Both the position numbers and the translations under genes were made by a program. This document shows positions 55,177-64,000 of a stretch of DNA of 64,000 nucleotides, in pieces (position 1 is the stretch's first letter; every line of letters starts with the position of its first letter). Origin of the DNA: Thalassomonas sp. RHCl1 (GTDB taxonomy: Bacteria > Pseudomonadota > Gammaproteobacteria > Enterobacterales > Alteromonadaceae); the NCBI RefSeq assembly GCF_947387555.1, contig NZ_CANDNZ010000007.1:310001-374000 (forward strand). The letters are read 5' to 3'. A model generated the notes under the pieces. That model worked only from the letters and a program-made list of their open reading frames with translations. It was not told the DNA's origin and did no database searches.

Positions 55177-56511
55177 ATGATTACGATAAAAAAAGGTCTG
55201 GATGTTCCTGTAGTAGGAGCTCCCCAGCAGGTAATCCATGATGGTCCGACCATCAAAACCGTTGCAACACTCGGTGAAGAGTTTGTGGGCATGCGACCAA
55301 CTATGTTTGTTAAAGTAGGTGATCGTGTTAAAAAAGGTCAGGATCTTTTTGAAGATAAAAAGAACCCTGGCGTTAAGTTCACAGCTAATGCTGCCGGTGT
55401 TGTTAAAGAAATCAATCGTGGTGAAAAGCGTGTTTTACAGTCTGTTGTTATCGAGCTCGATGGCAATGAACAGGAAACATTCAAAAGCTATTCCGCCAAT
55501 GAGTTAGCCTCATTAGCACGTGAAGATGTGGTTGCTAACCTGGTGAATTCAGGTTTGTGGACCGCTTTACGTACCCGTCCGTTTAGTAAGATCCCTGCTA
55601 TCGACAGCGAGCCCAAAGCAATTTTTGTCAGCGCTATGGATACCAATCCGTTAGCGGCAGATGCTGAAGTGGTGATCAACGATAACAGCGAAGCGTTCCA
55701 AAACGGCTTACAGGTCCTGGCCCGCTTAAGCGGTGAGGTGTTTGTTTCCAAGGCCCCCGGAGCGAATATTCCGGTAGCAGCCAATGCCAAGGTGAATGAA
55801 TTTGCCGGTAAGCATCCTGCAGGTCTGGTTGGTACTCATATCCACTTCCTTAAGCCTGTCAGTGCTGAAAATGTTGTCTGGCACTTAGGTTATCAGGATG
55901 TGATCGCTTTTGGTAAATTGTTTACCTCAGGTGAGCTGGATAACTCTCGTGTGATTTCCCTTGCTGGTCCTGCAGCGAAAAATCCGCGTTTGATTCGCAC
56001 TACTTTAGGCGCTAATACTGCTGATTTGACTAAGGGTGAAGCCAAAGAAGGTGAACTCCGTGTCGTTTCCGGCTCTGTACTTTTAGGTGCCAATGCCCAG
56101 GGTGTACACGCTTATTTAGGCCGTTACCATGTGCAAGTTTCTTTGCTGCTAGAAGGCAGAGAAAAAGAGTTCATCGGTTATATGTATCCGGGTCCTAATA
56201 AATTCTCGGTAACCCGTGCCTTTATGTCGCATTTCTTCCCGAAGAAATTGTTTAACATGACCACCACTACTAACGGTAGTGCACGAGACATGGTGCCGAT
56301 CGGCAACTTTGAGCGTGTGATGCCATTAGATATTTTACCAACCATGTTGTTACGTGATTTATGTGCCGGAGATACCGACGGTGCACAGCAGCTTGGTGCC
56401 TTGGAGCTGGATGAAGAAGATTTAGCCTTATGTACATTTGTTTGCCCCGGCAAAACAGATTACGGCGTTGTTCTTCGTGAATGCCTAACTACCATAGAGA
56501 AGGAAGGTTAG
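55177..56511 (+). CDS. nqrA: Na+-translocating NADH:quinone reductase subunit A
   Basis: A 444-aa membrane-associated, cofactor-free subunit of the sodium pump, involved in ubiquinone binding. The ATG at 55177 gives [12 protein letters not shown], the family N-terminus; a GTG four codons upstream is rejected. [16 protein letters not shown] and [22 protein letters not shown] match NqrA closely. It heads a tightly spaced nqrABCDEF operon. Confidence 0.97.
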   Translation: MITIKKGLDVPVVGAPQQVIHDGPTIKTVATLGEEFVGMRPTMFVKVGDRVKKGQDLFEDKKNPGVKFTANAAGVVKEINRGEKRVLQSVVIELDGNEQETFKSYSANELASLAREDVVANLVNSGLWTALRTRPFSKIPAIDSEPKAIFVSAMDTNPLAADAEVVINDNSEAFQNGLQVLARLSGEVFVSKAPGANIPVAANAKVNEFAGKHPAGLVGTHIHFLKPVSAENVVWHLGYQDVIAFGKLFTSGELDNSRVISLAGPAAKNPRLIRTTLGANTADLTKGEAKEGELRVVSGSVLLGANAQGVHAYLGRYHVQVSLLLEGREKEFIGYMYPGPNKFSVTRAFMSHFFPKKLFNMTTTTNGSARDMVPIGNFERVMPLDILPTMLLRDLCAGDTDGAQQLGALELDEEDLALCTFVCPGKTDYGVVLRECLTTIEKEG

Positions 56512-56513
56512 AC

Positions 56514-57728
56514 ATGGGCTTGAAAAAGTTTATTGAAGATATTGAGCCGCATTTTGAAAAAGGCGGCAAACATGAGAAGTGGTTTGCCCTTTACGAAGCC
56601 ATTGCTACAGGTTTATTTACCCCGGGTTATGTGACTAAAGGCAAAACCCATGTACGCGACAGTATAGATTTGAAGCGTATTATGATCACCGTCTGGTTGG
56701 CTGTGTTCCCGGCGATGTTCTTTGGTATGTACAACATAGGTTACCAGGCTGTTGAAGCCATGGCGGCCGGTTATGCCTTACCTGATACCTGGCAAGTAGG
56801 TCTGTTTGAAATGCTTGGCGGCAGCCTGGGAGCTGACTCCGGCTGGTTCTCCATGATGCTCTACGGCGCCATGTTCTTCCTGCCTATTTATGCCGTGACC
56901 TTTATCGTTGGTGGCTTCTGGGAAGTATTATTTGCCGCGGTACGTAAACATGAAGTGAATGAAGGTTTCTTCGTTACCTCTATTTTATTTGCCCTGATCG
57001 TGCCTGCTTCCATTCCTTTATGGCAGGTGGCTATCGGTATTACCTTTGGTGTGGTTATCGCCAAGGAAGTATTCGGTGGTACAGGTAAAAACTTCCTCAA
57101 CCCGGCTTTAGCGGGTCGTGCTTTCTTATTCTTCGCTTACCCGGGTGAAATCTCAGGTGATGCGGTTTGGGTTGCCGTTGACGGCTTCTCCGGCGCGACT
57201 TCATTAAGTGCTTTTGCCGCTGCTACACCTGGCACAATTGATTACACCATGAATGCTGACTGGTGGGATGCTTTCTGGGGCTTTGTTCCTGGCTCTGTCG
57301 GTGAAGTTTCTACTGCCGCTATCTTAATCGGTGGTGCTTATATCCTTTATAAAGGCATTGCCTCATGGCGCATCGTGTTAGGTGTGTTCTTCGGCATGGC
57401 GGCAACCGCTACCTTATTTAACCTTATCGGCAGCGATACCAATGCCATGTTTGCTATGCCTTGGCACTGGCACTTAGTAGTGGGTGGTTTCGCCTTTGGT
57501 ATGATGTTTATGGCAACCGATCCGGTATCAGCATCTTTTACCAACAAAGGTAAATGGATGTTTGGTGCCTTAGTAGGTGTCATGGTGGTATTAATTCGTG
57601 TGGTTAACCCGGCTTTCCCAGAAGGCATGATGTTAGCTATCTTATTTGCCAACTTATTTGCACCACTGTTCGATTACTTTGTGGTACAGGCAAACGTAAA
57701 ACGGAGGCTTGCACGTAATGGCCAGTAA
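56514..57728 (+). CDS. nqrB: Na+-translocating NADH:quinone reductase subunit B
   Basis: A 404-aa integral membrane subunit carrying covalently bound FMN and riboflavin. The start at 56514 has GGAAGG upstream and gives [14 protein letters not shown]. The flavinylation threonine is in [12 protein letters not shown]. About ten helices are visible; [16 protein letters not shown] and [20 protein letters not shown] are typical. The 3' end overlaps nqrC by 11 bases. The flavin transferase gene apbE lies downstream of nqrF. Confidence 0.97.
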   Translation: MGLKKFIEDIEPHFEKGGKHEKWFALYEAIATGLFTPGYVTKGKTHVRDSIDLKRIMITVWLAVFPAMFFGMYNIGYQAVEAMAAGYALPDTWQVGLFEMLGGSLGADSGWFSMMLYGAMFFLPIYAVTFIVGGFWEVLFAAVRKHEVNEGFFVTSILFALIVPASIPLWQVAIGITFGVVIAKEVFGGTGKNFLNPALAGRAFLFFAYPGEISGDAVWVAVDGFSGATSLSAFAAATPGTIDYTMNADWWDAFWGFVPGSVGEVSTAAILIGGAYILYKGIASWRIVLGVFFGMAATATLFNLIGSDTNAMFAMPWHWHLVVGGFAFGMMFMATDPVSASFTNKGKWMFGALVGVMVVLIRVVNPAFPEGMMLAILFANLFAPLFDYFVVQANVKRRLARNGQ

Positions 57729-58497
57729 TAAAGAAACTTTCGGCAAAACGCTGATTTTTGTTTTCATTGTTTGTTTAGTCTGTGCGGCGTTAGTTTCTAT
57801 TTCCGCCGTTGGCCTGAAACCTTTGCAAACGGCTAACCGTTTGCTGGATCAGCAAACCAAGATCTTAGAAGCTGCCGGTTTATTAGAACAGGCAGGTAAA
57901 GATATTAAAGGCACTTACGGCAAATATGTTGAAGCTAAGATGATTGACCTGGACTCAGGTGAATTTGTTGAAGGCAATACCGATATGTTTGACGAGCGTC
58001 GTGATTCCCGTGATATGACTAAGAGCTCTAAGCCTAAAAATGATATCGCCGGTATCAACCGCCGCGCTGACAATGCCGTTATCTACCTGATAAAAGATGA
58101 CAGCGGTAAGATCACCACTATCGTTCTGCCTATTATCGGCAGCGGCTTATGGGATCTGATGTCAGGTTTCGTTGGTTTAGCCCCTGACTTAAATACCGTA
58201 CGCAGCGTGATCTACTCAGAGTTAAAAGAAACTCCGGGCTTAGGCGCCGAAGTACTTAACCCGAACTGGAAAGCCTTATGGCCGGGTAAGAAAATGTTTG
58301 ATGAGCAAAACAATATTGCCATTAAACTCGTTAAAGGCGGTGCTAAAGCCGGTGATGTCAACGGTGTTGACGGTTTGTCCGGTGCGACATTAACCAGTAA
58401 CGGCGTTGAAAATACTCTGCACTTCTGGTTAGGTGAAGAGGGTTACGGTCCGTTTATCACTAAATTCCGCACTCAACTTCGTGACGGAGGAATGTAA
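57718..58497 (+). CDS. nqrC: Na+-translocating NADH:quinone reductase subunit C
   Basis: A 259-aa subunit with one N-terminal helix ([21 protein letters not shown]) and a periplasmic FMN-binding domain. The FMN is attached to the threonine of [11 protein letters not shown] near residue 225. The ATG at 57718 overlaps the end of nqr[20 protein letters not shown] is characteristic. Flavinylation is expected to depend on the ApbE lipoprotein encoded downstream. Confidence 0.97.
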   Translation: MASNKETFGKTLIFVFIVCLVCAALVSISAVGLKPLQTANRLLDQQTKILEAAGLLEQAGKDIKGTYGKYVEAKMIDLDSGEFVEGNTDMFDERRDSRDMTKSSKPKNDIAGINRRADNAVIYLIKDDSGKITTIVLPIIGSGLWDLMSGFVGLAPDLNTVRSVIYSELKETPGLGAEVLNPNWKALWPGKKMFDEQNNIAIKLVKGGAKAGDVNGVDGLSGATLTSNGVENTLHFWLGEEGYGPFITKFRTQLRDGGM

Positions 58498-58499
58498 TC

Positions 58500-59123
58500 A
58501 TGGCTTCAGAAGCTAAAAAAGTTCTTACGGCTCCTATAGTCGACAATAACCCGATTGCCTTACAGGTACTGGGTATCTGTTCTGCACTGGCGGTCACCAG
58601 CTCCATGGCCAACGCTATGGTAATGACCATAGCGGTTGTCATGGTAACGGCGTTTTCGAATTTATTTATTTCGATTATCCGTAATCAGATCCCATCCAGC
58701 GTGCGTATTATCGTGCAAATGGCGATTATCGCATCTTTGGTAATCGTGGTTGACCAGGTACTTAAAGCCTTCTCTTATCAGTTGTCGAAAGAGTTATCGG
58801 TTTATATTGGTTTGATCATTACCAACTGTATCGTTATGGGCCGCGCCGAAGCTTTTGCTATGAAAGAAAAGCCGGGTGTGAGCTTCCTTGACGGTATCGG
58901 TAACGGTTTAGGTTACGGTTTTATCCTGATCACAGTTGCCTTCTTCCGTGAACTGTTAGGTTTCGGTACCTTCTTTGGTATCGAAGTACTGCCTTTAGTA
59001 CAAAACGGCGGCTGGTACCAGGGTAACGGCTTATTAGTCTTACCTTTTAGTTCATTCTTCATTATCGGTTTGGTTATCTGGGCGATTCGCCAGGCTAAAC
59101 CTGACCAAGTAGAGAAGGATTAA
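58500..59123 (+). CDS. nqrD: Na+-translocating NADH:quinone reductase subunit D
   Basis: A 207-aa membrane subunit with six helices. Two conserved cysteines, C27 ([10 protein letters not shown]) and one near residue 112 (ITNCIVMGR), are those that, with the matching pair in NqrE, hold the membrane-embedded iron centre. The stop-start gap to nqrC is two bases. Length matches the Vibrio subunit (210 aa). Confidence 0.97.
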   Translation: MASEAKKVLTAPIVDNNPIALQVLGICSALAVTSSMANAMVMTIAVVMVTAFSNLFISIIRNQIPSSVRIIVQMAIIASLVIVVDQVLKAFSYQLSKELSVYIGLIITNCIVMGRAEAFAMKEKPGVSFLDGIGNGLGYGFILITVAFFRELLGFGTFFGIEVLPLVQNGGWYQGNGLLVLPFSSFFIIGLVIWAIRQAKPDQVEKD

Positions 59124-59125
59124 TC

Positions 59126-59749
59126 GTGGAACATTATTTAAGTATTTTTATTAAGACCATATTTATTGAAAATATGGCATTAAGCTTCTTCCTTGGTATG
59201 TGTACTTTCCTGGCGGTTTCCAAGAAAGTCAGCACGGCTATCGGCTTAGGTGTTGCGGTTGTTGTGGTACTGGGTTTAGCGGTTCCCGTTAACCAGATTA
59301 TCTACCAGGCCATCTTGGCACCGGGCGCTTTAGACGGCCTTATGGGTATTACCGATCCGGCCAAGTCCATTGATTTGAGCTTCCTGTCGTTTATCACCTT
59401 TATCGGTGTTATCGCGGCCTTAGTACAAATTCTGGAAATGGTCTTGGATAAGTACTTCCCTGCTTTATACCAGGCCCTTGGGATCTTCTTGCCTTTGATC
59501 ACGGTAAACTGTGCTATTTTCGGTGCGGTTTCTTTCATGGTAGCGAAAAACCTGACCTTAGGCGAAAGCTTTGTTTACGGTCTGGGTAGCGGTGTTGGCT
59601 GGATGCTGGCCATCGTGCTGCTGGCGGGTCTTCGTGAAAAAATGAAGTACTCCGATGTACCGGACGGTTTGAAAGGTTTAGGTATTACGTTTATTACTGC
59701 GGGATTGATGGCGTTCGGCTTTCTTTCTTTCGGTGGTATCTCCCTGTAA
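59126..59749 (+). CDS. nqrE: Na+-translocating NADH:quinone reductase subunit E (GTG start)
   Basis: A 207-aa six-helix subunit, inverted relative to NqrD. The GTG start gives [20 protein letters not shown], which aligns with the family N-terminus, so no other start is needed. Iron-centre cysteines are C26 ([10 protein letters not shown]) and one near 120 (TVNCAIFG). It is two bases after nqrD and 68 bases before nqrF. Confidence 0.97.
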   Translation: MEHYLSIFIKTIFIENMALSFFLGMCTFLAVSKKVSTAIGLGVAVVVVLGLAVPVNQIIYQAILAPGALDGLMGITDPAKSIDLSFLSFITFIGVIAALVQILEMVLDKYFPALYQALGIFLPLITVNCAIFGAVSFMVAKNLTLGESFVYGLGSGVGWMLAIVLLAGLREKMKYSDVPDGLKGLGITFITAGLMAFGFLSFGGISL

Positions 59750-59817
59750 GGTTAATGTCGGTTCTGACTTAGTGTCTAACTAGTCAGAACCCTTAGAGAA
59801 GTGTAAAGGAAAAGTCG

Positions 59818-61041
59818 ATGGAAATAGTTCTCGGCGTATCGATGTTTACCCTAATAGTACTGGCATTGGTATTAGTGATCTTATTCGCTAAATCCAAACT
59901 GGTATCTTCGGGAGACGTAACGATAGCAATTAATGGTGATCCGGAAAAATCGGTCACTACAGCGGCCGGCGGCAAGTTATTAGGCGCTTTGGCGGATCAG
60001 GGCATTTTCGTGCCTTCTGCCTGTGGCGGCGGCGGTACTTGTGGCCAGTGTCGTGTTCATGTTCATTCAGGCGGTGGTGATATCCTGCCGACCGAGATGG
60101 GACATATTACTAAGCGTGAAGCAAAAGAAGGTTGTCGTCTTTCATGTCAGGTTGCGGTTAAGCAGGACATGGATATTGAATTAGAAGATGAAATTTTCGG
60201 TGTTCAGCAATGGGAATGTGAAGTTATCTCTAACGATAACAAAGCTACTTTCATTAAAGAGCTGAAATTAGGAATCCCTGACGGCGAGTCTGTACCTTTC
60301 CGTGCCGGTGGTTATATTCAGATTGAAGCTCCTGCTCACCACGTGAAATACAAAGACTTCGATATTGAAGAACAATATCGCGGCGATTGGGAGCACTTTG
60401 GTTTCTTCGATGTAGAATCTAAAGTGGATACCGACACATTGCGCGCCTACTCTATGGCGAACTATCCGGAAGAAGAAGGCATTATCATGCTGAACGTGCG
60501 TATCGCTACGCCGCCTCCGGGTAAGCTGCACTTGCCTGCCGGTAAGATGTCTTCTTATATCTTCAGCCTTAAGCCTGGCGATAAAGTGACGATTTCAGGT
60601 CCGTTTGGTGAGTTCTTCGCTAAAGAAACCGATGCGGAAATGGTCTTTATCGGTGGTGGTGCCGGTATGGCGCCAATGCGTTCACATATCTTTGATCAGC
60701 TTAAGCGTTTGAAATCCAAGCGTAAGATGAGCTTCTGGTATGGTGCCCGTTCATTGCGTGAAATGTTCTATGAAGATGACTTTAACGGCCTGGCGGCTGA
60801 TAATGACAACTTCGAATGGCATGTCGCCTTGTCGGATCCGCAACCGGAAGATAACTGGGACGGCATGACCGGCTTTATCCACAACGTATTACATGAAAAC
60901 TATCTGAAGAACCACGAAGCGCCTGAAGATTGTGAGTACTACATGTGTGGGCCACCTATGATGAACGCGGCCGTTATCCATATGCTTAAAGATTTAGGCG
61001 TGGAAGACGAAAACATCATGTTGGATGACTTCGGCGGCTAA
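59818..61041 (+). CDS. nqrF: Na+-translocating NADH:quinone reductase subunit F
   Basis: A 407-aa electron-input subunit. An N-terminal helix (4-24) anchors a ferredoxin-like domain with [2Fe-2S] cysteines C69, C75, C78 and C110 ([12 protein letters not shown] and RLSC), followed by FAD (RAYSMANYP) and NADH ([12 protein letters not shown]) domains. It accepts electrons from NADH and passes them toward NqrB/C through the iron centre. It ends the nqr operon; a terminator follows. Confidence 0.97.
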   Translation: MEIVLGVSMFTLIVLALVLVILFAKSKLVSSGDVTIAINGDPEKSVTTAAGGKLLGALADQGIFVPSACGGGGTCGQCRVHVHSGGGDILPTEMGHITKREAKEGCRLSCQVAVKQDMDIELEDEIFGVQQWECEVISNDNKATFIKELKLGIPDGESVPFRAGGYIQIEAPAHHVKYKDFDIEEQYRGDWEHFGFFDVESKVDTDTLRAYSMANYPEEEGIIMLNVRIATPPPGKLHLPAGKMSSYIFSLKPGDKVTISGPFGEFFAKETDAEMVFIGGGAGMAPMRSHIFDQLKRLKSKRKMSFWYGARSLREMFYEDDFNGLAADNDNFEWHVALSDPQPEDNWDGMTGFIHNVLHENYLKNHEAPEDCEYYMCGPPMMNAAVIHMLKDLGVEDENIMLDDFGG

Positions 61042-61094
61042 TTTTTGTTTCAAGCGTAATTGCTTGGTTTAGAACAAAATTTGTTTCAAGGTAG

Positions 61095-61132
61095 AGGCGG
61101 TTGTCTGGTTTTAGACAATCGCCTTTGTTTTT
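61095..61132 (+). terminator. intrinsic terminator after nqrF
   Basis: A 12-base-pair stem (AGGCGGTTGTCT/AGACAATCGCCT, one G-T pair) with a six-base loop, then a T-rich run. It separates nqrA-F from apbE, which starts 27 bases later. Confidence 0.9.
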
Positions 61133-61158
61133 TCATGCATTAAAAGTGATTTTCCCAA

Positions 61159-62229
61159 ATGAAAGTAACTCAAGGATTTAAGCGAGTCCGGTTTAAGACG
61201 TTGATGTTTTTGCGGTTAAGGACCTGGCTGGGACTGCTGGCGCTGGCCTTTTTGTTTTCCTGCTCTGAAAGTGATGAGCAGGTTGGTAAACAAGAGGTGC
61301 TGCTCCAGGGAAATACCATGGGCACTACCTATACCGTTAAGCTGATTGGCGATGAGCGGGACGTTAAGGACAAAAAAATTCACCAGCAAATAGAGGCTTT
61401 GCTAAAGCAGGTGAACCAGGAAATGTCCACCTATATCCCCGACTCGGAATTGTCCCGGTTTAACAAGTCGGACTCTGTTGACGCCGTTGCCGTGTCTCAG
61501 GGACTGGAGCGGGTGGTCAGTGAAGCGATACGCTTAGGAAAACTTACCGGCGGCAAGCTTGATGTGACCGTGGGCCCTTTGGTGAACCTTTGGGGATTCG
61601 GCCCAGAATACCGCCCGGAAACCGTGCCAAGCGATGAGTTGCTCGCCAGTACCAAGGCGAAAACCGGTCTGGATAAACTTAGTTTAAGCGAGCATAAGCT
61701 GGCCAAGGCAATACCTTCTTTATATGTCGATTTATCGACCATTGCCAAAGGTTATGGCGTGGACATGGTGGCTGAGCTGGTAGAGCGTAACGGTTTTGAT
61801 AACTACCTGGTGGAAATCGGCGGAGAAATGCGTTTAAAGGGCTTTAAACATAACGGCTCCTTATGGCATGTTGCCATTGAAAAACCGGTTTCGACCGAGC
61901 GGGCGGTGCAGCAAATTATCGTGCCTAAAGATAATGCAGTGGCCACCTCGGGTGATTACCGGATTTATTTTGAAGCAGGTGGCCAGCGTTTTTCCCATAT
62001 TATTGACCCGGATACCGGTAAACCTATTAACCATAAGCTGGTCTCTGTAACCGTTATTCACCCTTCTTCGATGACGGCGGACGGCTTGTCTACGGCGATG
62101 ATGGTGATGGGAGAAAAGCAGGCGATGGCGTTTGCCGAGGAAAATGATCTTGCTGCTTTGTTTATAGTTAAAACTCAAGATGGCTTTGAGCAGCAAAGCA
62201 CGGTAAAATTCGTACAATTTTTGAAATAG
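61159..62229 (+). CDS. apbE: FAD:protein FMN transferase (ApbE lipoprotein)
   Basis: A 356-aa periplasmic lipoprotein that attaches FMN to threonine in NqrB and NqrC. The lipobox LFSC puts the lipidated cysteine at residue 35 from ATG 61159; a downstream ATG at 61204 would give a more standard 20-residue signal and is a real alternative. Signature segments: NTMGTTYTVK, STIAKGYGVDMVAE, LVEIGGEMRLKG, VATSGDYRIYFE and SHIIDPDTGKP. Position directly after nqrF supports the role, although a terminator lies between. Confidence 0.95.
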   Translation: MKVTQGFKRVRFKTLMFLRLRTWLGLLALAFLFSCSESDEQVGKQEVLLQGNTMGTTYTVKLIGDERDVKDKKIHQQIEALLKQVNQEMSTYIPDSELSRFNKSDSVDAVAVSQGLERVVSEAIRLGKLTGGKLDVTVGPLVNLWGFGPEYRPETVPSDELLASTKAKTGLDKLSLSEHKLAKAIPSLYVDLSTIAKGYGVDMVAELVERNGFDNYLVEIGGEMRLKGFKHNGSLWHVAIEKPVSTERAVQQIIVPKDNAVATSGDYRIYFEAGGQRFSHIIDPDTGKPINHKLVSVTVIHPSSMTADGLSTAMMVMGEKQAMAFAEENDLAALFIVKTQDGFEQQSTVKFVQFLK

Positions 62230-62326
62230 CCGGTTTGTTTGTTCTGTCTAACCGATACCGCCCCGGTGTGACCGGTTGGATTAATTGTTTGGGCAGAGAT
62301 AAGATTAAGCTGTATAGAGGTCATAT

Positions 62327-62551
62327 ATGACAATATTTTTAATCACTTTGGGGTTCTTTCTGGTTATCGTTGCGGCCATGGCTGTAGGGTATATCTTCCA
62401 GCAAAAGAGCCTGGCAGGCAGCTGCGGCGGTTTGTCGTCCATGGGCATTGAAAAAGCCTGTGACTGTGACAATCCCTGTGAAAAGCGCCAGGAGCGTGAA
62501 CGCAAAGCGGCGTTGAAGCAAGAAAACAGTATAGATATCAAGAATATTTAG
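62327..62551 (+). CDS. nqrM: (Na+)-NQR maturation protein NqrM
   Basis: A 74-aa small membrane protein with one N-terminal helix (TIFLITLGFFLVIVAAMAVGYIF) and a cysteine cluster (GSCGG, CDCDNPC). NqrM (DUF539) supplies iron to the NqrD/NqrE centre and is usually found just after apbE, as here. With nqrA-F and apbE this completes the set for an active sodium pump. Confidence 0.93.
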   Translation: MTIFLITLGFFLVIVAAMAVGYIFQQKSLAGSCGGLSSMGIEKACDCDNPCEKRQERERKAALKQENSIDIKNI

Positions 62552-62582
62552 CTTTTAGGTTTTCATTATATCCCCTTTATCT

Positions 62583-62767
62583 GTCATTTATGACACTCAG
62601 GGATAGCGCCTGTATACCCCTTTTCACTGTCATCCATGACACCAAGGGATACCATACATCCTGTATATCCCTTTCATTGTCATCCATGACACCAAGGGAT
62701 ACCATACATCCTGTATACCCCTTTCACTGTCATCCATGACACCAAGGGATACCATACATCCTGTATA
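62583..62767. repeat. 50-base tandem repeat array
   Basis: About 3.7 units. The core GTCATCCATGAC, itself a small inverted repeat, starts at 62629, 62679 and 62729 (period 50); a diverged first copy (GTCATTTATGAC) starts at 62583. Each unit also holds GGGATACCATACATCC and a TGTATAYCCC that can fold back. It lies between convergent nqrM and the HupE-like gene. Confidence 0.9.
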
Positions 62768-62768
62768 T

Positions 62769-62803
62769 AAAAACGAGCAAGCTGGTTGCTCGTTTTTATT
62801 TTT
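62769..62803. terminator. bidirectional terminator after the repeat array
   Basis: A 12-base-pair stem (AAAAACGAGCAA/TTGCTCGTTTTT) with a five-base loop, with T tracts on both strands. It can end the HupE-like gene on the - strand and any + strand read-through of the repeats. Confidence 0.9.
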
Positions 62804-62831
62804 CGGAGAGCGTTTTTACCGTTAAAGTGCT

Positions 62832-63974
62832 TTAAATAATCCTTTCAACAAACCAGTAGACCCCGGTTACGGCAATCACCAGGCTTAACGGCTGTACGAT
62901 GCGCTGGCGATACCAGTGCTTGCTTTGCCACCACCAGACACAGGCAAAAGCCAGCAGAATAACGGCAAGCTGCCCCAGTTCAACGCCGATATTAAAAGCA
63001 ATTAAACTTAACAGGTATTGCCCCGGGGCCAGTCCTAATTCCAGCAATACCGAAGCAAAACCTAAGCCGTGCAATAAACCGAAGGCAAAGATCACCAGGA
63101 TGCGCCATTTTTTCAACTGCAGGGCAAAAATATTTTCTACTGCAACATAAGCAATGGATAAGGCGATTAACGGCTCGACTATGGTGGCGGGTAAATTGAC
63201 CACGCCATAGATCCCTAAGCCTAAGGTGATGGTATGGGCCAAAGTAAATGCACTGACCTGCCATAACAAGGTAGACATTTTGGTTGCCAATAAGAACAGG
63301 GCCAATACGAATAAGATATGGTCTAAACCTTTAGGGATGATATGCAATATCCCCTGGACGGTGTAATCGATGAAAGTAGTGATTTTTGCGGCAAGCTCAC
63401 CAGAAAAGGACATCTGCTGGTGCAAAGTAATGGTTTCACTGGTTTTTCCCGCCAGGACAAAAGTCTGATAGGGGCGTGCCAGCGCCAGAGAAACATCCCC
63501 CAGGCTTTCAGGAAAACTTATGTTAACTTCTGCACTATCCTCTGGCATATCGCCATAACCGGTAAAAGTGAGCTGGTAAGGTGATATTCCCGGCGGATTC
63601 GCCAGAATTTGTTTTACTTGCAGCAAGCTTGGGGCCAGCAGGCTAACCAGCGGAAACGCCTGCTGATTGAATTTTATGGTGGTTTGCTGTTGCAAGCGGT
63701 TTTTACCGGCATGCAGGGCTTTCATCAAGGCGGGCAAAGGCAGTTTTTGCAGCGCCGGGAGCAGGGTTTTATCATTATTTTCCAGTCCGGTTTCCTGCTG
63801 CAGCAAGTGCACAATATCAAGCTGCAATTCGAGCTTATATTCGTTGTCGTTAAGAATAAACAGGCTGGCCTGTGACGGGCTGCTAACATGGGCCTTGGCA
63901 TATGTGCTTAAAAAGAGTAGGAAAAACAACAGGTAAAATAGTACTCTGAAAAATATCACGTTGATCATCTGCAT
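62832..63974 (-). CDS. HupE/UreJ-family membrane protein
   Basis: A 380-aa protein with an N-terminal signal (ending near residue 28, TYAKA/H), a periplasmic domain of about 180 residues, and a C-terminal block of six to seven helices. The membrane block holds the HupE/UreJ signature (HIIPKGLDHILFVLALFLL, FTLAHTITLGLGIYG, GLLHGLGFASVLLELGL) with conserved histidines and acidic residues suited to metal binding. HupE and UreJ proteins are nickel or cobalt permeases or accessory factors, but no hydrogenase or urease gene is nearby. Two Met codons lie near the start; upstream is cut by the window end. Confidence 0.82.
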   Translation of the reverse strand: MQMINVIFFRVLFYLLFFLLFLSTYAKAHVSSPSQASLFILNDNEYKLELQLDIVHLLQQETGLENNDKTLLPALQKLPLPALMKALHAGKNRLQQQTTIKFNQQAFPLVSLLAPSLLQVKQILANPPGISPYQLTFTGYGDMPEDSAEVNISFPESLGDVSLALARPYQTFVLAGKTSETITLHQQMSFSGELAAKITTFIDYTVQGILHIIPKGLDHILFVLALFLLATKMSTLLWQVSAFTLAHTITLGLGIYGVVNLPATIVEPLIALSIAYVAVENIFALQLKKWRILVIFAFGLLHGLGFASVLLELGLAPGQYLLSLIAFNIGVELGQLAVILLAFACVWWWQSKHWYRQRIVQPLSLVIAVTGVYWFVERII

Positions 63975-64000
63975 TCAGCTAAAGAGCTGGTTAAGGTATA

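Noticed and set aside
62583-62767. Regular 50-base repeats considered as a CRISPR array
   Set aside because: The whole 50-base unit repeats with no unique spacers between copies, and no cas gene is present.

Overview
The window looks like chromosome from a marine gammaproteobacterium of the Alteromonadales, most likely the Colwelliaceae (Thalassomonas/Thalassotalea-like). The evidence is gene content and order, not a database match: an MSHA pilus locus running into mreBCD-maf-rng-yhdP-tldD, a Na+-translocating NQR operon followed by apbE and nqrM, fabV, PEP-CTERM proteins and a TRAP transporter. No rRNA, tRNA, CRISPR array, IS element or prophage was recognised.

Layout. 1-8.0 kb: distal MSHA operon (mshE, cut by the window edge, then G, F, B, A, C, D, O, P), with a PEP-CTERM protein gene inserted between mshO and mshP and no mshQ. 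8.4-19.3 kb: mreBCD, maf, rng, yhdP, a nitrilase-family amidase and tldD, all on the + strand and tightly packed. 19.5-23.8 kb: an RND pump and its membrane-fusion protein. 23.9-24.6 kb: an AT-richer two-gene insertion that I read as a Tse2-like toxin with a Tsi2-like immunity protein. 24.8-28.1 kb: guaB-guaA with a strong terminator. 28.2-32.0 kb (- strand): a secreted sphingomyelinase-like phosphodiesterase with a C-terminal repeat domain, and a secreted neutral ceramidase. 32.4-34.1 kb: accessory genes, namely a HEGRH zincin-like protein and an overlapping pair of very small - strand genes (53 and 93 aa) bracketed by degenerate direct repeats.

34.5-36.6 kb: folE-folM-folX-folK-like, best read as a tetrahydromonapterin cassette. 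36.6-39.8 kb: a LuxR-type regulator divergent from an acetoacetate-decarboxylase-like gene and a ketopantoate-reductase-like gene. 39.9-42.9 kb: a 57-aa membrane protein and a CBS-PAS-GGDEF-EAL protein whose promoter carries a perfect FNR box at the class II position. 42.9-49.7 kb: ampG, a small hypothetical, rlmG-yajG-cyclophilin, an AlkB-like dioxygenase, bolA, and a second PEP-CTERM protein preceded by a well-spaced sigma-54 promoter. 50.1-53.2 kb: a TakP-like TRAP transporter. 53.4-54.6 kb: fabV. 55.2-62.6 kb: nqrABCDEF, apbE and nqrM, which together encode the sodium pump, its flavin transferase and its iron-centre maturation factor. 62.6-64 kb: a 50-bp tandem repeat array and a HupE/UreJ-like membrane protein.

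The parts most worth following up are the Tse2/Tsi2-like pair, the 53-aa/93-aa bicistron, the zincin with an eCIS-cargo-like N-terminus, the sphingolipid-degrading pair, and the FNR-controlled c-di-GMP gene. Functional calls come from recognising motifs and family resemblance by eye; no searches were run.
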